DNA of 29,871 nucleotides. It comes from an uncultured Oscillospiraceae bacterium (lineage in GTDB: Bacteria; Bacillota; Clostridia; Oscillospirales; Acutalibacteraceae). The stretch's first letter is position 1, and each line of letters begins with the position of its first letter. The notes beneath the pieces are model-generated. The model saw nothing but the letters and a program-made list of their open reading frames with translations, was not told the DNA's origin and searched no databases. Below, one piece after another: positions 7,576 through 15,105 of the stretch. Both the position numbers and the translations under genes were made by a program. The stretch covers positions 1 through 29,871 of the forward strand of contig URNF01000010.1 of NCBI GenBank assembly GCA_900549155.1. Reading direction: 5' to 3'.

Positions 7576-8460
7576 ATGTATATCAGCTATGACTATTACC
7601 GCGTGTTTTACTATGTGGCAAAATACGGAAATGTGTCACAGGCGGCAAAGCTGCTTTTGAACAACCAGCCGAACATGACGCGCACCATCAAAAAGCTGGA
7701 AGCCGAGCTGGGCTGCCCGCTGTTTTTGCGTTCCAAAAAAGGCATGAAGCTGACGCCGGAGGGCGAAAGACTGTACGAGCACATTCGCATCGCCATGGAG
7801 CACATTGATGCGGGCGAGGCGGAGCTGACCGAAAACCGCAATCTGCAAAACGGCACGGTGTATATCGCCGCCAGCGAGGTGGCGCTGCGCTGCCTGCTTT
7901 TGCCGGTGCTGAAAAAGTACCGTCTTTTGTATCCGGGCATTCACTTCCGCATCAGCAACCACTCCACGCCGCAAGCTGTCGCCGCGCTCAAGGACGGCTC
8001 TGCCGACATTGCCGTTGTCACCACCCCCACCGTGCACACTGCCTCGCTTGCGGAAACCGTTGTCAGACCCATCACCGAGGTTGCCGTTTGCTCGCCGTAT
8101 TTCAAGAAGCTTGCGGACAAACAGATCACCCTTGCGGATCTGACGGAATTTCCGCTCATTTCGCTCGGCAAGGAAACGAAATCCTTTGAATTCTATTCTG
8201 CACTGTTCACCGCACACGGACTTTCCTATAAGCCGGACATCGAAGCGTTCACGGCGGATCAGATCCTTCCCATGGTCGAAGCCGATCTCGGCATCGGTTT
8301 TGTGCCGGAGGAATTTCTGAGAGACGGTGACGGACTTTGCCGCATTCGCCTTAAAGAGCAGATCCCCAAGCGCAACATCGTCCTCATAAAAAGAAAAGAG
8401 CAGCCACTGAGCGTGGCCGCTAAAGAGTTGGAACGGATGATAAAGGAGTGCGAAGGCTGA
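7576..8460 (+). CDS. LysR-family transcriptional regulator
   Basis: DNA-binding regulator of 294 residues. The N-terminal winged helix-turn-helix is clear (YYVAKYGNVSQAAKLLLNNQP and NMTRTIKKLEAELGCPLFLR), followed by KGMKLTPEGERLYEH and a periplasmic-binding-like effector domain to the end, giving the standard length for the family. The open frame extends 19 codons further upstream, but the ATG at 7576 begins the HTH in the usual position and has GAAAGGG nearby. It is divergent from the aminotransferase gene, the common layout for a LysR protein and its target, so it may control that gene; the effector is unknown. Confidence 0.9.
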   Translation: MYISYDYYRVFYYVAKYGNVSQAAKLLLNNQPNMTRTIKKLEAELGCPLFLRSKKGMKLTPEGERLYEHIRIAMEHIDAGEAELTENRNLQNGTVYIAASEVALRCLLLPVLKKYRLLYPGIHFRISNHSTPQAVAALKDGSADIAVVTTPTVHTASLAETVVRPITEVAVCSPYFKKLADKQITLADLTEFPLISLGKETKSFEFYSALFTAHGLSYKPDIEAFTADQILPMVEADLGIGFVPEEFLRDGDGLCRIRLKEQIPKRNIVLIKRKEQPLSVAAKELERMIKECEG

Positions 8461-8546
8461 CGGCTTGCCTTTAGCGGCGTGGCTGTAATAAAACGGTTTC
8501 GGCGTCCTTCCCGCAAACAGCTTTTTTCAAAATTTCTTTCGTATTT

Positions 8547-8570
8547 CTTGACAGATCGCTTGACAGATCG
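8547..8570 (+). repeat. Two perfect tandem 12-bp units containing TTGACA
   Basis: The unit CTTGACAGATCG occurs twice in direct succession (8547-8558 and 8559-8570). Only the second copy is correctly spaced (17 bases) from the -10 box; the first would be 29 bases away. Confidence 0.9.
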
Positions 8571-8588
8571 CAGGGAACATATTACAAT
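8560..8588 (+). promoter_or_regulatory. Sigma-A promoter for the AraC-type regulator
   Basis: Perfect TTGACA at 8560-8565, a 17-base spacer and TACAAT at 8583-8588. The start would be near 8595, directly against the palindrome at 8597-8612. A second TTGACA lies 12 bases upstream within a tandem repeat. Confidence 0.78.
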
Positions 8589-8596
8589 ATTTAGCG

Positions 8597-8612
8597 GTTA
8601 GCATATGCTAAC
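8597..8612. promoter_or_regulatory. 16-bp palindromic operator, copy 1 (AraC gene)
   Basis: GTTAGCATATGCTAAC, a perfect palindrome eight bases past the -10 box and overlapping the likely transcription start, the position of a repressor site. The same 16 bases recur at 9804-9819. The TTAG/CTAA half-sites resemble boxes of DtxR/IdeR-type metal regulators; that assignment is inference. Confidence 0.75.
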
Positions 8613-8742
8613 TTGTGATGCAGCAGATGTGTCTTGCGCATCTGCTGCAGGGATCACAAGCCGAAAGTACACAATGAGTTTGAACAGCAGGAGTGTCGCT
8701 TTTCCCGAAACGGGCAGGAAAGGCGGCAGAAAAGGCAGAAGC

Positions 8743-9690
8743 ATGAACACGGAAACCGAAAGAACAGAAAACAATGTGAAAGACTTGGAAATGTCGACCG
8801 ACGGCAGATTTCACGCCACCGCATACGCGGTGTTTCCCGGCATTTCCATCGTATATTACACGGCGCACACGCAGTGGGGTGCGCGCAGGGAAAAAGACGC
8901 CGACAACGGGGATGTCTTTGAGATTTTTCATTGTCGCGAGGGACGCATGGAGTGCAGCGTCGGGGATGATTTTTGCTATATCTCGCCAGGCGATCTGCTG
9001 ATCGTAAAGACCGCACACGTGTCCTCCTTACTGTATTTTCCGCTGCGGCACTACCACGGGATCACGATCCGCATCCACACGGACAAAGCGCCGCAATGTC
9101 TTTCCTGCTTCCTGCAGGATGTGACAGTACAGCCGAAAGCGATCGAAGAAAAGTTCTGCGGTGAAAAAAGCTATTATATCGCCCGTTCCGATTCATCGGT
9201 CGAGCATATCTTCTCCGAGCTTTATGCCGTTCCGGAAAAAATACGGCAGGGCTATTCAAAGATCAAGATACTGGAGCTGATGCTGTTTCTGAGCGCCTAT
9301 GAGATCAGAGACGGGGAATCGGAGAACCGCGCGGTGTCGCCCTTTCAGGCGCGCCTTGCCAAGCGTGTGGCGCAGTATCTGACCGAAAACATGTATGAAA
9401 AGATCACGCTGGAACAGGCGGCAAACGCCTTTCACGCCTCGGCGACGGCAATCAAAACGTCCTTTAAGGCGGTTTTCGGCGTTTCGTTCTATGCGTATGT
9501 CAAAACACAGAAAATGGAATCCGCCGCCTATATGCTGGAGTATACCGACAGAACCGTGAGCGACATCGCCGATGCACACGGCTATGACAATTCCAGCAAG
9601 TTTGCGAACGCTTTTCGTTCGGTCAAGGGCATGTCGCCTGCAGCATACCGCACACGAAACGCAAAAACCGCACAGGCGGAAAGCGTGTGA
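8743..9690 (+). CDS. AraC-family transcriptional regulator (PchR-like)
   Basis: A 315-residue regulator: an N-terminal sensing domain of about 200 residues and a C-terminal double helix-turn-helix of about 100. The DNA-binding domain is typical, with ITLEQAANAFHASATAIKTSFKAVFGVSFYAYV and then TVSDIADAHGYDNSSKFANAFRSVKGMSPAAYR. The GYDNSSKFANAFR form is characteristic of the PchR/YbtA branch, many members of which activate siderophore or iron-uptake genes. The frame is open back to 8605, which lies inside the operator; the ATG at 8743 is preceded only by a weak AAAGGCAGAAG, so the start is uncertain (the ATG at 8788 is an alternative). It is followed by a strong terminator and a DUF3793-flavodoxin operon bearing the same operator. 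Confidence 0.85.
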   Translation: MNTETERTENNVKDLEMSTDGRFHATAYAVFPGISIVYYTAHTQWGARREKDADNGDVFEIFHCREGRMECSVGDDFCYISPGDLLIVKTAHVSSLLYFPLRHYHGITIRIHTDKAPQCLSCFLQDVTVQPKAIEEKFCGEKSYYIARSDSSVEHIFSELYAVPEKIRQGYSKIKILELMLFLSAYEIRDGESENRAVSPFQARLAKRVAQYLTENMYEKITLEQAANAFHASATAIKTSFKAVFGVSFYAYVKTQKMESAAYMLEYTDRTVSDIADAHGYDNSSKFANAFRSVKGMSPAAYRTRNAKTAQAESV

Positions 9691-9721
9691 TGTCACTCAG
9701 AAAGCGAAAACCGTCCGAATG

Positions 9722-9766
9722 GAGCCGTATTCTGTCTTTTTGGAGCAGATACGGCTCTTCCTTTTT
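9722..9766 (+). terminator. Rho-independent terminator after the AraC gene
   Basis: GAGCCGTAT(T)CTG at 9722-9734 pairs with CAGATACGGCTC at 9746-9757 with one bulged T, around an 11-base loop. TTCCTTTTT follows. This ends the AraC transcript and isolates it from the next operon. Confidence 0.8.
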
Positions 9767-9790
9767 GGTATACTGGTTTCTCGCAAAGAC

Positions 9791-9798
9791 TATATAGT
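9791..9798 (+). promoter_or_regulatory. Probable -10 region of the DUF3793-flavodoxin operon
   Basis: TATATAGT just upstream of the second palindrome. No good -35 is found at 16-18 bases, so the promoter may be weak or activator-dependent, possibly on the AraC protein encoded next door (inference). Confidence 0.45.
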
Positions 9799-9802
9799 CA
9801 GT

Positions 9803-9820
9803 GGTTAGCATATGCTAACC
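9803..9820. promoter_or_regulatory. 18-bp palindromic operator, copy 2 (DUF3793 operon)
   Basis: GGTTAGCATATGCTAACC, a perfect 18-bp palindrome whose inner 16 bases are identical to 8597-8612. It lies 4-6 bases after the presumed -10, again on the likely transcription start. Confidence 0.78.
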
Positions 9821-9878
9821 GATGCAGAAGTGAAACAGCAAGCGACGGGCGGAGAGCCGTACATAAGGAGAGATAAAA

Positions 9879-10430
9879 ATGTCTGAGGAATTGCTTATCC
9901 GACATTGCTCACCCACACTTGCGGGGATGAAAACGGGAAATCTGTTCGTTTGTTCTTTTGCCGACAGAGCGGGGATGAGAGGCTGTGTTCGCTGCTGGAA
10001 CCGCCTTCTCACCAAAAAGGGACTCCGCATTCTGCCCCTGCGGTTTCGAAACGGACGTGCACTGATCTATGTGTATCGGCCATCGCGGCTGTCCGCAGAC
10101 CTGCAAAACGGCACGGCAAAGCAGCTTTTGCAAGAGCGGGGATATTGCACCGATACCTCGGACAGATGTGTGGTACAGCTGATCAGGCGTCTGTGCGCCT
10201 GCGAGGAATTTCCCCACGAGATCGGTCTGTTTCTCGGCTATCCCCCGGAGGATGTCTGCGGCTTTATCGAAAACAGGGCGGACGGCTGCAAATGCGTAGG
10301 TTGCTGGAAGGTGTACGGTGACGCAGAGGCGGCGCAGAAAATCTTTGCCAAGTATAAAAAATGCAGCGATATTTACGCTGCACAGTTTGCAAACGGCAGG
10401 TCTATCGAGCGGCTCACGGTAGCCGGTTGA
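9879..10430 (+). CDS. DUF3793 family protein
   Basis: A 183-residue cytoplasmic protein of the DUF3793 family, found mainly in anaerobic Firmicutes. The family signature HEIGLFLGYPPEDVCGFIEN lies at about residues 119-138, followed by CKCVGCWKVYGDAEAAQKIFAKYKKC; an earlier RGCVRCWNRL adds another CxxC pair. The function is unknown. The genomic pairing with flavodoxin and iron genes in related bacteria suggests a role in low-iron metabolism; this is recollection of context, not proof. AAGGAG lies 8 bases before the ATG. The flavodoxin gene follows after 36 bases. Confidence 0.8.
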   Translation: MSEELLIRHCSPTLAGMKTGNLFVCSFADRAGMRGCVRCWNRLLTKKGLRILPLRFRNGRALIYVYRPSRLSADLQNGTAKQLLQERGYCTDTSDRCVVQLIRRLCACEEFPHEIGLFLGYPPEDVCGFIENRADGCKCVGCWKVYGDAEAAQKIFAKYKKCSDIYAAQFANGRSIERLTVAG

Positions 10431-10466
10431 TATATATGGTATTTCAAAGAAAGGCAGGAAAAGACA

Positions 10467-10889
10467 ATGAGTAAGATAGCAGTGGTTTATTGGAGCGGAA
10501 CAGGCAATACGGAAGCGATGGCTGCGGCGGTTGCAGACGGTATCAAATCGGCAGGCGCCGAGGCGGTCTTGCTGACGGCGGCGGAGTTTGACGCTTCGAT
10601 GACGGATGCGTTTGACGCCGTTGCTTTCGGTTGCCCCTCGATGGGCTCGGAGCAGCTGGAGGAAAGCGAATTTGCGCCCATGTTTGAGGCTTGCGAAGCA
10701 AAGCTCTCCGGCAAGAAGATCGCTTTGTTCGGCTCCTACGGCTGGGGCGACGGCGAATGGATGCGCAACTGGGAAGAGACCTGCAAGGCAGACGGGGCAG
10801 TGATGGCTTGCGACTTTGTGATCTGCAACGACGCTCCCGATGAGGAAGCGATCATCGCCTGCAACGCTCTCGGCAAAGCACTCGCATAA
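10467..10889 (+). CDS. Flavodoxin (short-chain)
   Basis: FMN-binding electron carrier of 140 residues that can replace ferredoxin. The phosphate-binding loop SGTGNTEAMA is at residues 10-19, GCPSMGSEQLEE near 55 and GSYGWGDGEWM near 88-98 hold the flavin ring in the usual order, and the length fits the short-chain class. AGGAAAAG precedes the ATG. It is the second gene of the DUF3793 operon. The shared palindrome upstream fits induction of flavodoxin under iron limitation, a well-known response in many bacteria. Confidence 0.9.
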   Translation: MSKIAVVYWSGTGNTEAMAAAVADGIKSAGAEAVLLTAAEFDASMTDAFDAVAFGCPSMGSEQLEESEFAPMFEACEAKLSGKKIALFGSYGWGDGEWMRNWEETCKADGAVMACDFVICNDAPDEEAIIACNALGKALA

Positions 10890-10935
10890 ATGATTCCCCC
10901 TCGGGCGATAGGTGTATTCATTCATAGAAAGCAAA

Positions 10936-10963
10936 CAGCGGCAGGAGAACTATCCTGCCGCTG
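10936..10963. terminator. Bidirectional terminator between the flavodoxin and GH2 genes
   Basis: A perfect 11-bp inverted repeat (CAGCGGCAGGA and TCCTGCCGCTG) around a 6-base loop, flanked by AAATTTT on the right and by TTTGCTTTC when read on the minus strand. It sits between two converging genes and can end both transcripts. Confidence 0.82.
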
Positions 10964-10983
10964 AAATTTTATGCGGTTTTATA

Positions 10984-13821
10984 TCAATGAGAGAGTGGGG
11001 AAACGGTATAGATCAGCGCATAGTAGCCGTCGGCGGGAAGCGCGACGGCGTGCGCGGGGAGCGCGAGCGGTGCACCCGTTCCGTCGATGCGGGGGTAGGA
11101 GAAGGCGGCGACGGTGCGGTGCTGCTCGTCGCGGATCTCCGCCGTCACCCGATAGGCAGTGCCGCGCTGTGTGCCGAGCAGCATCGGAGAGACGGTGAAG
11201 CGGCGGGGACGCAGCACATCAACATCATCGGACACGGCCTGCAGCGGACGGAAGCCGTCGCGCAGCGTGTAAAAGGCGAGCTTGGGATAGCCATAGTTAT
11301 CAATGGGCGGCTTGCGGTAGCCGCCGTCGTTTGCGCCGCTCATCAGACAGCACCACAGCATACCGTCTGCGCCGATCAGGCGCAGCTTCTTTGTGCAGTA
11401 TTGCGCGGCAAGCGCCTGATATGCCTGACTTTCCCGCCACTGCGCGTCGGTGAAACGAAAACCGAGGATGTCCTCGTCGGGGGTTTCATAGGAATATGCC
11501 GCCATATATTCCCGTGCTTCGGGCGTGCGCGGGTCCTGCCGCCCGATCACGGCATATTCGGAAACGAGATAGGCGTGCTTTGTGCTTTGGAGCAGCTCCG
11601 GCTGCATCGACCAGCTTTGCGTGCGCATGGCTTTCCAATCTGCACCGTAGCCGAGCAGAAGATTATAGGTGTGCGCCGAGCGCACCACCAGCGGATCGTT
11701 CCACTCCGCAGCTGCAGCAGCGGGATCGCCCGCCTGGTCGGCGGTGCCGGCGTCGTTATAAAAGGCACACCCGTCCTTGGGGTAGAGATCCCCCGCATAG
11801 TAAAGATGTGAGACGGGCGAGAGCAGGCGGCTGCTGTCTGCTGCGCGCACGGCGGGGACAAATTCCCGATAGATGCGGTCGATGTCGGCAAGCGTCGGAT
11901 GGAACTCGTTTGCGCCCTCCCATATGATGATGCTCGGATGGTTGATCCGTGCGCGCACCTGCGCGCAAAAGCCGTCTTTCGCCGCCCATTCCTGCTGCAG
12001 GGCAAGCTGTTCGACGCTGTCGATAAAGCGCGTTGTCCAAATGAGCAAAAGCCCCAGTCGATCGGCAAAGCGCGCAAAGCGTCTGTCGTTACTGCCATAG
12101 CCCAGCATGTGCAGGCGCATCGTGTTGCCGCCCATGCGCTTTAGCATCATTTCCTGCCACAGGATCTGCCACGATGCGGCACAGATGTGGGTGGTCGGAG
12201 TCTGCGCATACGGCGGCAGAAATTGCATCAGAAGCGCACCGGTCAGCACGGTGGGGACGCCGTTTAACAGGATCTTGCCGTCCTTTTGACACACGGTGCG
12301 AAAGCCTGTCTCGACGACGGCATCGTCGGTTTTTGTGCCGTCCTCGCCGCAGGCGGCAAGGCGCACGGCATACAGCACAGGTGTTTCCGGCGACCACGGC
12401 TCTGCGGCAAACGTCAGCGTCTGTGCAAAGCTGCCGCCGTCGGCGACAAAGCTGCCGAGCAGCGTTTCCTCGCCCTCGGTGGGGAAAATGCGCCGTATAT
12501 ACAGGGAGACGGGACACGTGCGGTCGAGTGCGGCGGAAAATGCGGCGGTGACATTGCCGTTTTCCACACGCTGCGCAACGGCGGAAAGCGCACGGATCTC
12601 GATTTTGTTCGTGACGGTGAGGGAGACGTGCTCACAGAACCACCCGTTATAGGGGTCTTTCTGCCTGTGCCAGCAAAACAGCACCTCCGGCGCGCGCGGA
12701 TAGATCTCCAGGCGCAAACGGTTGCGCCCTTTTTGTATGTATGGTGTGATGTCGATATCCTGTGCGGCAAAGCCGTCGGTCGCCTTCACAAGCCGATCGT
12801 TCACATAGATGTCGCCGTGGGGATCGAGGGCATCGATATGCAAGCGGACGCGATCCCCTTTTGGAATGTCCACATCCTTTGTGAGAATCAGCTTTTCGTC
12901 ACGGTGGAGCTCTCCGCCGATCACAAACGGCAGCGCCTGCACACCGAGCGGCACGGGCGGCTGCGGGGTCGCGGTCGACGGCAGGAAAAACTGCGTTTGC
13001 GCACCGTCTGCAAAAGTCATCGATTGCGGACGGAACTTCCATTCCCCCACATGAAACATGCCGCAGCTGACAAACAGCGTGTCCGGTGCACACGGTGCGG
13101 ACAGTGCCAGCGGCGGCGAGGTCTTGCCGTTCATGGTGACGGTGAAGGCGGTGTCGGAAAGCGTGAGCGTGACGGTCTGCCAGGTGTCGAACGCAAAATG
13201 CCCGACGATCACATTTTCCGGATGATAGGGGCAGCGGTCCGCCAGCCGCGCGCAGCAGGTGCCGTCGGAATACAGCTGCAGGCGGACAATATCCTCAATG
13301 CCGCGGCGCAGCTCCACGGTGCGTCCGGGCGTAATATCCAAAATGCCGCCCGCGATGGGTGCGCGATAGGCGGCGTCCATATAAAAGGAAAAGCTGAAGC
13401 TTTTGAGCCGTTTATCGCCGAAAATATATTTGGCGGCAGGAGTCGGCGGCAGATCGTGCCGTCGGAAACAAACGGTCTCTTCCTCGACGACGGCATACGG
13501 CGTATACAGCATCCAACCGTCAAAGGGAGAGCACTGCTTTTGCACAGCCGTCTGCATACTGTCGATGTCGATACGCTTTGAAAGGCGGGGGAGCGGCTCA
13601 AACAATCCGAAACGGGAAAGCTGCTCCTTGGCTTCTTTCGGATCGACGACCTTTTGCGGCAGCGCGGGCAGGGCATGGTGCTGCTGCAAAAAAGCAGCAT
13701 AATGCGTCAAAAAGTCCAGCCGCTCTGTCGGCGAGAGCGCGGCATTGTCGGTAAAATCGTTATGCAAATCGGAAAAAGCGGCGTCGGCGCGGAAAAATTC
13801 GCCGGTCACGATCGGCTCCAT
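10984..13821 (-). CDS. Glycoside hydrolase family 2-type enzyme, cytoplasmic
   Basis: A 945-residue retaining glycosidase-like protein without signal peptide. The TIM-barrel part has the GH2 acid/base motif NHPSIIIWEGANE (Glu639) and a nucleophile candidate in YLVSEYAVIG (Glu755). In front are a jelly-roll sugar-binding domain at about 292-403 (DIYVNDRLVKATDGF, GRNRLRLEIYP) and an immunoglobulin-like domain at about 410-515. Residues 138-270 form an extra beta-rich block resembling a LamG/concanavalin-type domain, which is not standard for GH2. Substrate is not deducible; beta-galactoside, glucuronide or mannoside are all possible. The ATG at 13821 has AAAGGAAG 6 bases upstream; a start nine codons earlier lacks one. 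It is divergent from the LacI gene and has its own promoter and operator. Confidence 0.82.
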   Translation of the reverse strand: MEPIVTGEFFRADAAFSDLHNDFTDNAALSPTERLDFLTHYAAFLQQHHALPALPQKVVDPKEAKEQLSRFGLFEPLPRLSKRIDIDSMQTAVQKQCSPFDGWMLYTPYAVVEEETVCFRRHDLPPTPAAKYIFGDKRLKSFSFSFYMDAAYRAPIAGGILDITPGRTVELRRGIEDIVRLQLYSDGTCCARLADRCPYHPENVIVGHFAFDTWQTVTLTLSDTAFTVTMNGKTSPPLALSAPCAPDTLFVSCGMFHVGEWKFRPQSMTFADGAQTQFFLPSTATPQPPVPLGVQALPFVIGGELHRDEKLILTKDVDIPKGDRVRLHIDALDPHGDIYVNDRLVKATDGFAAQDIDITPYIQKGRNRLRLEIYPRAPEVLFCWHRQKDPYNGWFCEHVSLTVTNKIEIRALSAVAQRVENGNVTAAFSAALDRTCPVSLYIRRIFPTEGEETLLGSFVADGGSFAQTLTFAAEPWSPETPVLYAVRLAACGEDGTKTDDAVVETGFRTVCQKDGKILLNGVPTVLTGALLMQFLPPYAQTPTTHICAASWQILWQEMMLKRMGGNTMRLHMLGYGSNDRRFARFADRLGLLLIWTTRFIDSVEQLALQQEWAAKDGFCAQVRARINHPSIIIWEGANEFHPTLADIDRIYREFVPAVRAADSSRLLSPVSHLYYAGDLYPKDGCAFYNDAGTADQAGDPAAAAAEWNDPLVVRSAHTYNLLLGYGADWKAMRTQSWSMQPELLQSTKHAYLVSEYAVIGRQDPRTPEAREYMAAYSYETPDEDILGFRFTDAQWRESQAYQALAAQYCTKKLRLIGADGMLWCCLMSGANDGGYRKPPIDNYGYPKLAFYTLRDGFRPLQAVSDDVDVLRPRRFTVSPMLLGTQRGTAYRVTAEIRDEQHRTVAAFSYPRIDGTGAPLALPAHAVALPADGYYALIYTVSPLSH

Positions 13822-13851
13822 ACGGTGCTTCCTTTCTTGGGTGTGCATAGA

Positions 13852-13867
13852 ATGTAAGCGTTTACAT
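13852..13867. promoter_or_regulatory. LacI-type operator upstream of the GH2 gene
   Basis: ATGTAAGCGTTTACAT, an almost perfect palindrome fitting the cre/LacI-family consensus (TGWNANCGNTNWCA). It lies six bases past the -10 of the minus-strand promoter, on the transcription start. It is probably bound by the adjacent LacI protein, though CcpA could also bind. Confidence 0.75.
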
Positions 13868-13872
13868 TTATC

Positions 13873-13900
13873 AGTATACGAATTTCCGTAAAAATGTCAA
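13873..13900 (-). promoter_or_regulatory. Sigma-A promoter for the GH2 gene
   Basis: On the minus strand, perfect TTGACA (13900-13895), a 16-base spacer and TATACT (13878-13873). The start near 13866 falls within the operator. Confidence 0.72.
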
Positions 13901-13999
13901 TAGGGGATGACGGGATTTTTTGACAACGGCATCGTTGCATAAAAGCACAATATTCTTTTCTGAAACATCGTAAATTTATGAAAAACACCAAAACAGGCC

Positions 14000-14028
14000 T
14001 TGACAAACGACAGCAGCGGCGGTATACT
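14000..14028 (+). promoter_or_regulatory. Sigma-A promoter for the LacI gene
   Basis: Perfect TTGACA at 14000-14005, a 17-base spacer and TATACT at 14023-14028. The start would be near 14035, just before the operator at 14039-14052. It probably also reads the GH78-like gene downstream. Confidence 0.78.
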
Positions 14029-14038
14029 GAAACTGATA

Positions 14039-14052
14039 TGTAAGCGGTTACG
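14039..14052. promoter_or_regulatory. LacI-type operator upstream of the lacI gene
   Basis: TGTAAGCGGTTACG, differing from the cre/LacI consensus only at the last base. It lies ten bases past the -10 box, a position suited to autorepression. Confidence 0.65.
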
Positions 14053-14087
14053 GTTTGACCGCTGATGAAAGAAACGGAGTTGTCGCA

Positions 14088-15086
14088 GTGGAGCGCACAG
14101 AAGCAAAAAATCTGAATATCTACAGCATTGCCGAGAAGTGCAATGTGTCCATCGCCACAGTGTCCCGTGTCATCAACGGCACGGACGCGGTCAGCGAGAA
14201 AACGCGTGCCAAGGTGCAAAAGGCGATCGACGAAACGGGCTTTGTCCCCAATTCCTTTGCACGGGGACTGAACTTCAACAGCATGGGACTCATCGGCGTG
14301 CTCTGCACCGATTTCGGCGATCCGTTCTATGCCGAGGCGGTGTCCTGTCTCGAAAAGCAGCTGCGGGAAAAGGGGTTTCACATCCTGCTTGTCTGCACCG
14401 GCTATGAGCCGCGGGAAAAGCAAAAGGGCATCACGGAGCTCATCGAGAAAAATGTGGACGCCGTCATTCTGATCGGCACGGTCTTCAAGGAAAAGGATAA
14501 CAGCTACATTGAGAAGGCCGCCGCGCGTGTGCCGGTTTTCATGGTGAACTGTCTCATTGATGCGCCGCGCGTCTATTGCGTGCGGTGCGATGAACGGCAG
14601 GCGTCCGAAGCGGCAGTGACTGCGCTGCTTGAGAGTGGGCACACCGCGCCGCTCTATCTGTATGAAAAAAGCGACTACGGCAACGTGGATAAGATCGACG
14701 GCTATAAAAACGCATTCGTGAAGGCGGGTGTGCCGCTGCGGGCGGAGCTGATGGTGAAGACCAAGTGTGCCGCCGATGCCGTGCGGGAAACGATCGACCG
14801 TCTCATGACCGAGGGGCAGACCTTTGACAGCGTGTTTGCCGCCAACGACAATCTTGCCGCCTATGCACTGAAGGTGCTGTATCGGAAAGGGATATCGCTG
14901 CCGATCGTGGGCTTCAACAATTCCTCGCTGGCGGAGATGCTGCCGGTGGGGCTCACCAGCGTGGACAACATGCTGGAAGAACTGTGCACCACCGCTGTGA
15001 ACCGTCTTTTGGACGTGCGCGACGGCAAAGAGCCTTCACGCATGACGATACTGTCCGGTCGCCTTGTGCGGCGGGATACGTTTTGA
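14088..15086 (+). CDS. LacI-family transcriptional regulator
   Basis: Repressor of 332 residues. The N-terminal helix-turn-helix is NIYSIAEKCNVSIATVSRVING, followed by the hinge region with VSEKTRAKVQKAIDETGFVPNSFARGL, and a periplasmic-binding-like domain (IGVLCTDFGDPFYAEAVSCLEKQLREKGF) that senses a sugar. I chose a GTG start at 14088, which has GGAG eight bases upstream; a TTG at 14055 in the same frame lies inside the leader with no ribosome site. It sits between the GH2 gene (divergent) and the GH78-like gene (20 bases downstream, same strand). Three similar operators in the locus suggest it controls the whole set. Confidence 0.92.
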   Translation: MERTEAKNLNIYSIAEKCNVSIATVSRVINGTDAVSEKTRAKVQKAIDETGFVPNSFARGLNFNSMGLIGVLCTDFGDPFYAEAVSCLEKQLREKGFHILLVCTGYEPREKQKGITELIEKNVDAVILIGTVFKEKDNSYIEKAAARVPVFMVNCLIDAPRVYCVRCDERQASEAAVTALLESGHTAPLYLYEKSDYGNVDKIDGYKNAFVKAGVPLRAELMVKTKCAADAVRETIDRLMTEGQTFDSVFAANDNLAAYALKVLYRKGISLPIVGFNNSSLAEMLPVGLTSVDNMLEELCTTAVNRLLDVRDGKEPSRMTILSGRLVRRDTF

Positions 15087-15105
15087 AACCGAAAGGAGTG
15101 CCGAC

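Noticed and set aside
8402..8484. Inverted repeat between the LysR 3' end and downstream sequence (GCCGCTAAAG with CTTTAGCGGC, plus CAGCCAC with GTGGCTG)
   Set aside because: The loop is over 40 bases and no T run follows, so it cannot be called a terminator with confidence; it may be a remnant or a chance structure.
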